Part shown: positions 7,890-17,062 of the stretch, piece after piece | How the letters are laid out: each line of letters opens with the position of its first letter | How positions within the stretch are numbered: position 1 is the first letter of the stretch | Assembly (NCBI GenBank): GCA_038207425.1 | Contig: JBBQZU010000024.1 | Location: forward strand, 1-50,081 | DNA: 50,081 nt | Source of the DNA: JBBQZU01 sp038207425 | Lineage (GTDB): Bacteria > Bacteroidota > Bacteroidia > Flavobacteriales_D > Cryomorphaceae | Direction: 5' to 3' | Position numbers and translations under genes: made by a program | Notes under the pieces: model-generated | The model's database searches: none | What the model saw: the letters and a program-made list of their open reading frames with translations, nothing else | What the model was told of the DNA's origin: nothing

Positions 7890-9155
7890 AATACTTCGTT
7901 GAGACCCAGGAAGAAACCCTATGCGCCACCGCCGGGTGAGAAACCGTAATCCAGACAGACATTCACGCGGCTCACTTTATCGATCATAATACGCAAGCCG
8001 GCACCGTAAGCCACGCTCATGTATTGAAACAGATCAATATTTGCACTTCGGCTGCTGGAAGTTGCGGTATTTGCAAAGACCAGGCCTCCAAGTAAATCAT
8101 TTTCGCGCATGAGCAGAAAGCGGTATTCAAGCTCAAAACAAGCGAAGTCTTCACCCCTGAAGCGGCCTTGTGTGAATGGAGGGTTAGAGCGTGCGAACAT
8201 ATCCCAACCCGCGGCTGGCAATGCGAGGTAAGGTACTTCGCCACTTGTAAGGAATGAATCATATGCCCAAAGCCCGATAAGGTGACGCGGGCGCTCGGCC
8301 GAAAGGCTGAAATAGTTGCGGTACTCTATCCACAGCAGCGCAGGACTTTTATCGCTGCCCAAAAACTCCGGATTGGCTCTGAAACTTGCAAAAGCGTAAC
8401 GGCCGCTATACGCATTCGCCACATTGTTGCGACCATCATAAATAATATTCGCCGAAAGGCCATTCATGGCATAGCCTAAAGGGTCAAAACCTTTTTCAAT
8501 AGAATGTGCATAGCGGTGCGTGATTTTAAGGGGTTCGCTTTCTGGATCAAGTAATTTGCAATCTATATTAGAATAGAAGTCAAGGTGCAATCCTAATCCG
8601 TAAAATAAACGCGTGTCCTGATGCCTGCGAAGCACCGTTTGCCAAAAGCGTACATAGTCAAACGCCATCATTTGCTCAGGGTCGGCGTGCGTGCGATCTG
8701 ATATAACTAAAGTCTCATCGCTGATATAAGACGTGCGTGATTCCTGATAGCCGGAACCCAAACCCCAGGTAGGCTGTGATGTGCGCATCACCCTGAAATC
8801 GGTCATCAGATTCCACCTATCATCTTTGAGAAATGATGTAGACCGAATCATAAAGTGCAACTGATTTTTGGTAGTATATACCAATGAAGCCAAAGCGGTA
8901 GATTGGCTGGTGGTTTCTTCAGGGCCCATAAACAAGTTAAACCCCGGGTCTACTCCATAAACTAATCCCTTTGTGGGGGTGTGACGCAAGTACCGGCAAA
9001 GGCACGATGCAAAGGTTTTTTACGGGTTTTTCATCACTTTCAGTTTTCTCATCCTGCGCACTCACATCGGTGCAAGTAAGCAACGCAATAAGCAATGCTG
9101 TACCTAGTAAAGTATTGCCTGAAATGGGTGTAAAGTAAGGTATTGAAAATCTCAA
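7886..9155 (-). pseudogene. BamA/TamA-like outer-membrane protein, frameshifted and with an in-frame TAG
   Basis: The N-terminal part has a signal peptide ending in TDVSAQ and the text KNLCIVPLPVLASHP. The frame is lost in a run of five C (about 8973-8977). Removing one C gives VLASHPTKGLVYGV, joining the long barrel part. That part ends in LDYGFSPGGGA at TAG 7919-7921, but the same frame continues GFFLGLNEVF before TAA at 7886-7888. This is the canonical end of Bacteroidota surface-antigen (D15) barrels. The corrected product would be 422 residues. One single-base insertion and one nonsense codon therefore separate this from an intact gene. POTRA domains are not evident. The family call is from the C-terminal signature and overall pattern. 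Confidence 0.75.
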
Positions 9156-9534
9156 AATTTAGTTTTTCGTTGGATAATTTGGCAACAAATAAGTACTAAA
9201 AATGTTGAAATGCACGCATGTGAAGTGAAATGAATAGAGGCCTGAACAGTTAAGTAGTAGTAAAAGTTTGCATTAACCTCTTCCAAACACTTTTCAAAAG
9301 TAAAAATGTTTTAGATGATGAAGCGATCGGCCGATAAATAATTGTGGCTGCATCAATCTATGGAAGCAAGCTTTACTTTCACTTAGTAAATTATTTGTGA
9401 ATAAGGTTGGATGATCATCATAGCCTATCTGAATAAAGGTACCGCTGGGATTAGCAGAATACAGAATTTCAGATGTTGTACGTACGGCCTATTTTCCCGA
9501 AATTTGACCCCCGCGCAAATCGCTCAGGTTGTAT
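9156..9534. other. Gene-free spacer, divergent promoters expected
   Basis: About 380 bp of AT-rich DNA between the divergent barrel gene and the M14 peptidase gene. No conserved reading frame, strong terminator or perfect TAnnTTTG box was seen. It should hold both promoters. Confidence 0.5.
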
Positions 9535-11889
9535 ATGAAAAAAGTTATTCTTTTCACTTGTCTTGTATTCCTTTCAAATGCCGCAATTGCGCAGAGATTA
9601 ACTCCTGAAGATTTTGTAAAAAATGGCGAAGTAGTGCTCGCCACGGCTAAAAGTGATATTCCCGACAGGGAAGCATTTAACCGTGTAGCATCTCTGGACC
9701 ACAAGCACAGCCACGACTCGGTATACTACTATGTGATGCAGCCCGAGATGGAGGCCTTCAACGATCTGGGTATTCCTTTTTCGCGAAAGCCGCACCCCAA
9801 CGAAGGTTTTGATCCTGAAATGATCGACGTAAAGGAGTGGAACCTGATGAAGGCCACTGATTGCAATACCAACCTCACTGCGTATCCTACCTATGGATTA
9901 TATGAGCAAATAATGGCAGATTTTGCCGCTGACTTCCCGGATATATGCCGGCTTGAGGTGCTCGGTACGTTGCAAAGCGGTCGCAAAATACTTGCACTTC
10001 GCATTACCGACAATCCTGATCTGGACGAAGCAGAACCGCGGTTTTTATATACCTCTACGATGCACGGTGATGAAACCGCAGGTTACATTCTTTCCATACG
10101 CCTTATCCGTGAAATGCTTTGCGGCTACGGCAGCGATGAGCGCATTACCGGCTTGGTAAACAATGTTGAGATTTGGATTAATCCGCTTGCCAATCCTGAC
10201 GGCACTTACTGGGGTGGAAACAACACTGTGGGCAACGCGCGCCGGGGCAATGGAAACAATATTGACCTGAACCGCAACTTTCCGGATCCCGCCTGGGGCC
10301 CATTTCCATACGGCGTAGCCTACCAACCCGAAACGGTGATTTTTATGAATTTTGCCGAAGCGTGGCCGGTAAACCTGAGCAGCAATATGCACGGTGGCAT
10401 TGAGCTTATCAATTATGCGTGGGATGCATACGCCCAATTGCACGCCGACAATGCCTGGTGGGTGCACGTATGCCGCGAGTATGCCGATACCGCCCAGGCC
10501 AATTCGCCGACAGGCTACTTCAATGATCTTAACAACGGCATCACCAACGGCTATGCCTGGTATCCAGTACACGGTGGCCGTCAAGACTATGTAACCTACT
10601 TTCGCAGAGGACGCGAAACGACCCTGGAACTTACGAGCACCAAACTGATGTCCACGACCCAGTTTGAAAGCCGATGGAATTACAACCGAAATGCGCTCTA
10701 CAATTATTTAGAGCAAGCACTCTACGGACTCCGCGGCATTGTAACCGACGCCATTACGGGAAATTCCATTGAAGCCGAAATAACCATTGAAGGACACGAC
10801 AACCTGAACTCGTCTGTATTCTCCAGATTGCCCAATGGCAACTACCACCGCTACCTGAAGCAGGGTGCCTATTTTGTTACTTTTTCGGCAGATGGATATG
10901 TACCGCAAACATTGGCAGTGAATGCCCTTGACAACAATGCCTTGAACATTGACGTGGCCCTGATGCCAATAAATACCTGCAATGTGCAGGCAGGTGTTGT
11001 AACTGCGACCTCACAGCTCAATAAAATATGCCCCGGCGACGGCACTTCAAACCTTGTGCAGGTAAGCGTAGCCGGCAATGTAGGTTTGGGCCGCTTCGGT
11101 CTTGCCACAACTGCGGGCGATATTATCGCTTCGAATATTACCGGCAATTTCAATATGGACAATTATCTGCCGGGTACCTATCGCATAGGCCATGTCAGCT
11201 ATGGTGAGTCTGTAAGTCTCGCCGGAATCAGCAACATAGGCCAGTTGCAAGGTTGTTTTGCCCTTTCGAATTTTGTGCAGTTCACAAGCACCCAACTCAA
11301 TGGCGGCACCAGCACACCGCTCGACCCCACCACTGTATGTGCAGGCAGCAATGCATCCGTTACTTTTATCAATACCGGCAATGCGGGTCCGAATAAAAAG
11401 TGGGTGTTACTAAACAACAATTTTACTGAAACGCTGAGCATCCAAAACTCTCCGGTATTTGATTTCAGCAACACTCCCGTGGGTACATATAAAGTGGTGC
11501 ACATCGCTTTTGCAAACGGTGTGAATCTACAACAGGTACAACTACCCGCGGTGCCAGAATGTATAGCTATTTCAAATCAGGTGGTAGTGCAGGTAGTAGA
11601 TTGTGGGGCTGGTTTCGCAGGTGCATCAGCGGGCTATGAAGAAATATTTCTGAAGCTTTCGCCAAATCCTGTTGCGGACATGCTGCGAATAGAAATAGGC
11701 CCCGGAGCAGAGCGCGTAGAAATAATGGATTCAAACGGACGCCTGGTCGATGTGTTGTTTCAGTCGCAAAATGGGCAGGAAGGTAATTTGCTCTTGCAGT
11801 ACAGCACACCACACCTTGCACAGGGTTTATACTATTGCCGCGTATCGGGCAGTACCGCGGCCGGTGAGCGGTTTCTAGTGGTGAGGTAA
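9535..11889 (+). CDS. Secreted M14 zinc carboxypeptidase with T9SS sorting domain
   Basis: The 784-residue protein has a signal peptide (MKKVILFTCLVFLSNAAIAQ). The M14 domain spans about 115-395: zinc ligands in STMHGDETAGY, the active-site region NPDGTYWGG and GNNIDLNRNFP, the third ligand in SNMHGG, and the catalytic glutamate in RETTLELTSTK. A carboxypeptidase-regulatory-like beta domain follows (LRGIVTDAITGNSIEAEI). The middle is Ig-like and repetitive. The end (LSPNPVADMLRIEI ... GLYYCRVSGS) is a T9SS type A sorting domain. It should act outside the cell on peptides, releasing C-terminal residues. ATG 9535 is the start of the signal peptide. A strong hairpin terminator follows. Confidence 0.92.
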   Translation: MKKVILFTCLVFLSNAAIAQRLTPEDFVKNGEVVLATAKSDIPDREAFNRVASLDHKHSHDSVYYYVMQPEMEAFNDLGIPFSRKPHPNEGFDPEMIDVKEWNLMKATDCNTNLTAYPTYGLYEQIMADFAADFPDICRLEVLGTLQSGRKILALRITDNPDLDEAEPRFLYTSTMHGDETAGYILSIRLIREMLCGYGSDERITGLVNNVEIWINPLANPDGTYWGGNNTVGNARRGNGNNIDLNRNFPDPAWGPFPYGVAYQPETVIFMNFAEAWPVNLSSNMHGGIELINYAWDAYAQLHADNAWWVHVCREYADTAQANSPTGYFNDLNNGITNGYAWYPVHGGRQDYVTYFRRGRETTLELTSTKLMSTTQFESRWNYNRNALYNYLEQALYGLRGIVTDAITGNSIEAEITIEGHDNLNSSVFSRLPNGNYHRYLKQGAYFVTFSADGYVPQTLAVNALDNNALNIDVALMPINTCNVQAGVVTATSQLNKICPGDGTSNLVQVSVAGNVGLGRFGLATTAGDIIASNITGNFNMDNYLPGTYRIGHVSYGESVSLAGISNIGQLQGCFALSNFVQFTSTQLNGGTSTPLDPTTVCAGSNASVTFINTGNAGPNKKWVLLNNNFTETLSIQNSPVFDFSNTPVGTYKVVHIAFANGVNLQQVQLPAVPECIAISNQVVVQVVDCGAGFAGASAGYEEIFLKLSPNPVADMLRIEIGPGAERVEIMDSNGRLVDVLFQSQNGQEGNLLLQYSTPHLAQGLYYCRVSGSTAAGERFLVVR

Positions 11890-11933
11890 TGCTGACTTTG
11901 GTTTTCGCTTTCGCAAAATAGACCACAAAAAAA

Positions 11934-11957
11934 AGCGTCCCATCGGACGCTTTTTTT
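11934..11957. terminator. Bidirectional rho-independent terminator
   Basis: AGCGTCC, loop CATC, GGACGCT forms a 7-bp stem flanked by A8 upstream and T7 downstream, so it can serve the M14 gene on the + strand and possibly the response-regulator gene on the - strand. Confidence 0.85.
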
Positions 11958-12047
11958 AAAACCTGCAAGGAAATTTTTGAAACCATTTGTAGCTTGGAGC
12001 GCTACGGTTAAAAGACGGGGGCATCAAAAAAGGTTGCCACCGCGTTG

Positions 12048-12755
12048 CTAAATTTCTTTTAAAAATTTGTATCCCACACCCCTTATAGAATGAAAGTGCC
12101 TGGGAATGCGCGGATTGCTCTCAAAATATTTTCTGAAAGAAAGTATAAAATTGTCGATGGTACGCGTGCTCGGGTACACATCATACCCCCATACGGTGCT
12201 CAAAATTTCTTCGCGGCTCACCACCTTGCCTTCATTATCGATTAAAAAACGAAGCAGGGCCATTTCCTTTTTTGAAAGTTCGTGCATCATTCCGTTGTAC
12301 CCTTCCACTTCATAAGTTGAAAAGTTGATGGTATTTCCTCCGAAAAAATACCCGTCGGGTATTCTACTATTTGCGCCTGCAGGATCGCTGCGCCTGATGA
12401 GATTGGAAATGCGCAGGAGCAACTCTTCCAGGTTAAAGGGCTTGGTAAGGTAATCGTCACCCCCGATGCGCAAGCCTTCTACACGGTCGGCACCGGTGCT
12501 TTTGGCGCTTAAAAACAACACTGGAAGCCGGTTATTTTCCAGGCGCAACGTTTTGCATACGGTAAATCCATCGAGCTTAGGCAGCATGATGTCGAGCACG
12601 CAAAGGTCGAAACGCGCACTGCGCGCCTGCCTGAGCGCCTGCTCCCCATCGGTGGCTACGGTTACTTCATACCCTTCGAGTTCAAGGTTCAGCTTGATGA
12701 CCTGTATCAGGCTTTCTTCATCTTCTACCAAAAGTATGCGGTGCTTCTTCATCAT
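12048..12755 (-). CDS. OmpR/PhoB-family response regulator
   Basis: The 235-residue two-component regulator has a receiver domain at residues 1-120 and a winged-helix DNA-binding domain at about 135-235. The receiver shows the acidic pair in LLVEDEESL, the phospho-acceptor aspartate in CVLDIMLPKLDGF, the conserved serine in FLSAKS and the lysine in YLTKPF. The output domain shows LSKKEMALLRFL and the recognition-helix region STRTIDNFILSFRKYFE, ending in RGVGYKF. No histidine kinase lies next to it, so it is probably an orphan or has a distant partner. Target genes cannot be told from the window. Confidence 0.92.
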   Translation of the reverse strand: MMKKHRILLVEDEESLIQVIKLNLELEGYEVTVATDGEQALRQARSARFDLCVLDIMLPKLDGFTVCKTLRLENNRLPVLFLSAKSTGADRVEGLRIGGDDYLTKPFNLEELLLRISNLIRRSDPAGANSRIPDGYFFGGNTINFSTYEVEGYNGMMHELSKKEMALLRFLIDNEGKVVSREEILSTVWGYDVYPSTRTIDNFILSFRKYFESNPRIPRHFHSIRGVGYKFLKEI

Positions 12756-12820
12756 TTGTATGCTACCATTGGCCGAAGCTAAGCATTACAACTTAAAAGG
12801 AAAACCAATCGCTTGCGGAC

Positions 12821-12846
12821 TTGTTTTAATGGTTCGCATATCTTTG
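12821..12846 (+). promoter_or_regulatory. Putative promoter of the menI-menF-menD operon
   Basis: A perfect TAnnTTTG box (TATCTTTG, 12839-12846) lies 16 bp before the GTG start of menI, with TTG at 12821-12823 as a possible -33 element at a short 15-bp spacing. Confidence 0.55.
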
Positions 12847-12862
12847 AAGCAAATTCATTTAA

Positions 12863-13279
12863 GTGGATAAAACAGAAATTCTGAAATGGGCCAATGCCCG
12901 GAATAAAAACACCCTGATGGAAACATTGGGTATAGTTTTTACCGATGTTGGGCCTGATTTTTTAGTAGCTACCATGCCCGTTGTACCTGCAGTTCACCAG
13001 CCTATGGGCCTTCTTCACGGTGGTGCCAATGTGGCTTTTGCCGAGAGCGTAGGCAGTTGCGCGAGCAGCATTCTGCTGGCCGATCCTAAAAAAGGCGTTG
13101 TGGGCCTTGAAATCAATGCAAACCATATACGCAGCACAAGGGCAGGTACAGTTACGGCACGCGGCACCTTGATACACCGAGGGCGCAGCACGCACCTTTG
13201 GGAAATACGCATTACCGATGAGCAGAACCGCTTGCTGAGCGTTTGCAGAATGACCAATATGATTCTTGACCAGGCGTGA
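12863..13279 (+). CDS. menI: Hotdog-fold thioesterase, likely 1,4-dihydroxy-2-naphthoyl-CoA hydrolase
   Basis: The 138-residue PaaI/4HBT-type thioesterase has the family motif HQPMGLLHGGANVAFAESVGS and the central strand VGLEINANHIRSTRAGTV. PaaI-family enzymes hydrolyse many acyl-CoAs. The menaquinone role is inferred from context: the stop codon overlaps the start of the isochorismate synthase gene, which in turn overlaps menD. The start is GTG at 12863, placed correctly behind a perfect -7 box. If it is not MenI it would still be a generic aromatic acyl-CoA thioesterase. Confidence 0.85.
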   Translation: MDKTEILKWANARNKNTLMETLGIVFTDVGPDFLVATMPVVPAVHQPMGLLHGGANVAFAESVGSCASSILLADPKKGVVGLEINANHIRSTRAGTVTARGTLIHRGRSTHLWEIRITDEQNRLLSVCRMTNMILDQA

Positions 13280-14352
13280 TATCATTTGCAGCGCATTCAA
13301 TAGTGTTAAGCCAAAATGGAAAACGCGCCGCTGATGCACTGCACCTTGGTGTGCCCTTTTGTATTTGCCACCTGCCGGGCAGCGGCGATACCCGTTTTTA
13401 TTCCCTTTCGGGAAATCCTGACCTGGGCGCATTTGTAATACACCCCTGGACGTATAGCAAATCGCACCGAAAGGAAGTGTGGATGTACCGCGCTGAAGAC
13501 CCGCACCATCCGGCGGTGCCCATAGCAGCTCCTGCGGAAATTATACATTATGGAGCACTGCCTGCCGAAACCACCTTCGCAGGGTATAAGGAACAGTTTG
13601 ATGCCTACCAAAAAGCATTGGCCGAAAGCGCGGTACAAAAGGCAATTCTCTCGCGGGTAAAGGTGGTGCATAAATCGCCGTTTTTTGACCCCTTGTCATT
13701 CTTCGCGCAGATAGCAACTGAGTACCACGATGCCATGACCTACCTGCTGTACCATCCGGAGATTGGTATGTGGGCAGCAGCTACACCCGAAGTATTGCTC
13801 ACCAAGAAAGGCAATACCTACCGTACCGTAGGCCTGGCAGGAACGATGCGCATAAACCCCTGGGGCAATTACATTTGGGGCGCAAAAGAACTCGAAGAGC
13901 AGGAGTTTGTTTCAGAGCATATCCGCAAGGCACTTAGCGAAGCGGCCATTGTCTCATGGAGCGAAAATGGCCCGTATAATCGACATGCAGGCAAGATGGT
14001 ACACCTTGAAACGAGTTTTGAGTGGGAAATTGACAGCGGAATAGATTTCATAAAATACCTGCTCGCCGATCTGCATCCCACACCTGCAGTGGCGGGCCTT
14101 CCGGCAAATGAAGCAGCCCAACTGATAAGCCGCACTGAGAAACATGACCGCGGGCTGTACACTGGCTATATCGGCACATTGGATTTACCCTACTCTGCGA
14201 ATTTGTACGTTAATTTGCGCTGCATGCAAATCGGCGAAAAAGATATTGCCCTTTACGCAGGTGGCGGCCTTACGGCCCACTCAAAGCTCGAAGCTGAGTG
14301 GGAAGAAGCCGACCTTAAAACCCTTACACTTTTAAAACATATCCATGCCTGA
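13276..14352 (+). CDS. menF: Isochorismate synthase (chorismate-binding family)
   Basis: The enzyme converts chorismate to isochorismate, the entry step to menaquinone. The 358-residue protein carries the chorismate-binding domain in its C-terminal two thirds: WAAATPEVLLTKKG, TVGLAGTMR, EEQEFVSEHIRKAL, and the signature around LHPTPAVAGLPANEAAQLI and RGLYTGYIG, ending with LYAGGGLTAHSKLEAEWEEA. The start is GTG at 13276 and overlaps the TGA of menI by four bases. It overlaps menD at the other end. Both overlaps suggest translational coupling. Other chorismate enzymes (PabB, TrpE, EntC) share the fold; the menD neighbour decides the call. Confidence 0.92.
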   Translation: MISFAAHSIVLSQNGKRAADALHLGVPFCICHLPGSGDTRFYSLSGNPDLGAFVIHPWTYSKSHRKEVWMYRAEDPHHPAVPIAAPAEIIHYGALPAETTFAGYKEQFDAYQKALAESAVQKAILSRVKVVHKSPFFDPLSFFAQIATEYHDAMTYLLYHPEIGMWAAATPEVLLTKKGNTYRTVGLAGTMRINPWGNYIWGAKELEEQEFVSEHIRKALSEAAIVSWSENGPYNRHAGKMVHLETSFEWEIDSGIDFIKYLLADLHPTPAVAGLPANEAAQLISRTEKHDRGLYTGYIGTLDLPYSANLYVNLRCMQIGEKDIALYAGGGLTAHSKLEAEWEEADLKTLTLLKHIHA

Positions 14353-16048
14353 GAGCATTTTGCTGAGCGACAAACAAGGAGTAAACATGCTTGCACTGGC
14401 TGCTTATCACTACGGCGTAGAGCATGTAATCATCGCTCCCGGATCTCGCAATGCTCCTTTGGCAATCGCCTTTACCCGCAGCGGACTATTCCGATGCCAC
14501 AGCATACCCGATGAGCGCGTAGCCGCCTTTTACGCCTTGGGTATCGCCCTGGCTAGCCGCAAGCCCGCCATTGTGATGTGCACAAGCGGCTCAGCGAGTA
14601 TTAATTTTGCACCGGCTTTGGCCGAAGCTTTTTACCTCGGCTCCCCTGTTATCGCTGTTACCGCCGACAGGCCTTTGAGCTGGACCGATCAGGGCAACGG
14701 GCAAACCATCAGGCAGGAAGGAGTTTTTACCAATTTTATCCGGGGTTGGTTTAACCTTATTGCCGAACCCAAAATACATGACGATCGCTGGTACAACCGG
14801 CGCAAGCTCAGCGAGCTGTTCAATACAGCTTTGCATATTCAACCCGGTCCGGTGCATATAAATGTACCGCTAAGTGAACCGCTTTATGGCACTGGCCCTT
14901 CAAGCGAAGCGACTGAACGCTTTTACGATATTTCTACCCTGCACAATATGCCCGATACCGCATCAGTAGCGGAGTATGGTGCAAAGGTGGCTGCTGCCAA
15001 AAGAATTATGATCCTGGCAGGGCAGATGATTCACATCGATGAGATTGCGCATACATTGCAAAAATGGGCAGCATACCCAAATGCAGTTGTATTGGCTGAA
15101 ACAACCTCAAATGTGGAAGGTGGTGGAATAATCACCACCATCGACAGGCTGATCGTTTCGGTTTATGATGAAGACCAATTGCAGGGCCTGATGCCCGATA
15201 TTCTTATTACCATCGGCGGATATGTAGTTTCAAAAAAAATAAAAGCCCTGTTGCGCAAATTCAGTCCGGCAGCGCATTGGCATATAAGTTTGTACGACAA
15301 AGGCCTCGATACCTATCAAAGCCTCACCCATGAAATTAAGGCTGAGCCCGGATTATTTCTTGATGCGGTAAACAGGGAAATTGATGGAATCGCAGAGAGC
15401 AATTACGCATCGTTATGGGCTGAGCTCGCAGCCACCCGCAAGGTGCGTCACCAGGGCTATACCGAGGATGTAGCGTACACCGACTTTAAGGCATTTCACC
15501 ATATCAATGAGGCACTGCCTGCGGGCATTTGCCTGCACATGGCAAACAGTTCGCCGGTGCGCTACGTGCAGCTTTTCGGCACCCGGCCTGGCGTGCACTA
15601 TCACTGCAACCGGGGCACGAGCGGTATAGATGGATGTACCTCAACAGCCGCGGGCTGGGCCCTTGCCCAGCCTGAAAGAGAAGTAGTACTAATAACCGGT
15701 GATATGGCCTTTTTGTATGACTCCAACGCATTGTGGAACAGAAGCCTGCCGCAGAATTTCAAAATCATCATCATCAACAATCAGGGCGGCGGTATATTCC
15801 GAATTATTGAAGGCCCCGCCGGCGCCCCTGAGCTTGAAGAGTTTTATGAAGCGCACCACCCGGCCAGCCTTGAACGAATGGCGCAGGTATTTGACCTGCC
15901 CTATCTCAAGGCTTTGTCAGAAGGTGAATTGGTGCAGGTACTACCGAGATTTTTTTCAATGAAAGGTTGTGCGGTGCTCGAAGTATTCACCCCGAAATAT
16001 GAGAATGCCGCAGCATTGAAAGGGTATTTTCAGGCGTTGAGGGATTGA
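14345..16048 (+). CDS. menD: 2-succinyl-5-enolpyruvyl-6-hydroxy-3-cyclohexene-1-carboxylate synthase
   Basis: This ThDP-dependent enzyme condenses isochorismate with 2-oxoglutarate in menaquinone synthesis. The 567-residue protein has the N-terminal VIIAPGSRNAPLAIAF and DERVAAFYALGIA motifs, the CTSGSASINFAPALAEA segment, and the C-terminal ThDP/metal-binding stretch RGTSGIDGCTSTAAGWA ... ITGDMAFLYDSNALW ... INNQGGGIFRI. All are typical of MenD. It starts eight bases inside the 3' end of menF. No menB, menC or menE follows, so the rest of the pathway must be elsewhere. Confidence 0.95.
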   Translation: MPESILLSDKQGVNMLALAAYHYGVEHVIIAPGSRNAPLAIAFTRSGLFRCHSIPDERVAAFYALGIALASRKPAIVMCTSGSASINFAPALAEAFYLGSPVIAVTADRPLSWTDQGNGQTIRQEGVFTNFIRGWFNLIAEPKIHDDRWYNRRKLSELFNTALHIQPGPVHINVPLSEPLYGTGPSSEATERFYDISTLHNMPDTASVAEYGAKVAAAKRIMILAGQMIHIDEIAHTLQKWAAYPNAVVLAETTSNVEGGGIITTIDRLIVSVYDEDQLQGLMPDILITIGGYVVSKKIKALLRKFSPAAHWHISLYDKGLDTYQSLTHEIKAEPGLFLDAVNREIDGIAESNYASLWAELAATRKVRHQGYTEDVAYTDFKAFHHINEALPAGICLHMANSSPVRYVQLFGTRPGVHYHCNRGTSGIDGCTSTAAGWALAQPEREVVLITGDMAFLYDSNALWNRSLPQNFKIIIINNQGGGIFRIIEGPAGAPELEEFYEAHHPASLERMAQVFDLPYLKALSEGELVQVLPRFFSMKGCAVLEVFTPKYENAAALKGYFQALRD

Positions 16049-16082
16049 TAAATTTTGGCTCAAGCCGCTAGATAAATCTCGT

Positions 16083-16997
16083 CTACACCAAAGAATCCAA
16101 AGCCCGCTTACGGTCTTTGGCAAACGCCACGTTGAGCCATTTTTTAAGGCTTACTTCACCAATACCTGCTACTATTTCTTCGCGTATTTTATCTTGCCCT
16201 GAAAGGTCGGGTTCCCAGCCACCCGCTGTAATTACAAAATCAATTTCTACAAAAAGTTTTGGCTCCGACTTTGCCACACGGGTGAAGGATTCAGCGAAGT
16301 CGTATTTCTTTTTTAATTTGATCCACAACCGCTTGGATTCTCAGGGTATAGTAGTCGTCAGCACCCATATCGAGCACTTCGCGTAGCTGCTTGCCCATTT
16401 GCGAAAGCGGCACCTTGAGAGCAAACCCCGAAACGAGTGCCACCATCACCGGGTCAACATAGGGCAGTAGGTGTTGGTAGGGCGTAAATGCTATAAAGTA
16501 TGCAGCAATAAAGCCCAGCAATAACGCAAAGCTTAGGTAAAAATTCATCAGCCATTGCTCAGCCTTAGCAGCCGCGGAGCCCGAATTGACCAACCGTTGA
16601 TTTCTGGAAAGGTAAAGAAGAATGACAATACAGGAAGTCGATGCAATAAAGGCATAGCGCATTCCCAAACCGGTATCTACAGCTTATCCGCCCGAAAGAA
16701 TACTTGATATTCAGGAGAAAAGCACAAACAGGCAAAGCATGGCTATCACTGCAAATTTTGCAAGAATTACCAAAGGTTCAATCATTTCTTTCCCTAAAGA
16801 AAAGCGCTACGAATCGCTCTTCCTGATATACTTCACACTCCAAAGCGACACATAGGAAAGGCCTGCACTTACCAGGGAGTAAAACCCATCAAAAAGTATC
16901 ACCTGCGAATTGCCAAATACTCCCCAAACAATAGCCAGGGCTGCAAAGATCAATACGGCGTATAAGGAAAACGCAAGGAGCTTTTTTTGGTGGGCAT
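16083..16997 (-). pseudogene. Cation diffusion facilitator family transporter, decayed
   Basis: A start ATG at 16997 follows an AAGGGAG ribosome site. The intended protein (about 304 residues) can be followed to the stop at 16083-16085: AFSLYAVLIFAALAIVWGV, then LFDGFYSLVSAGLSYVSL, the EMIEPLVILAKF region, further membrane segments, and a cytoplasmic tail ending AFAKDRKRALDSLV. Five lesions break it. These are a frameshift in A7 near the start (16982-16988), TAG at 16807-16809, TGA at 16711-16713, TAA at 16684-16686 and a second homopolymer frameshift at about 16310-16320. Conserved positions also look altered (RFSLGK where RFPFGK-like text is usual). The CDF call comes from the membrane pattern and the tail. 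The gene is clearly non-functional as read. Confidence 0.75.
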
Positions 16998-17062
16998 TCT
17001 CCCTTTATAATTTGGCACTAAAGTAGGGATTGGATAAAACCAGAAAGCCCGATTCTCTAATG

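Noticed and set aside
10045..10584. A 179-codon reverse-strand open frame inside the M14 gene
   Set aside because: It lies opposite the conserved catalytic domain and has no recognisable features.
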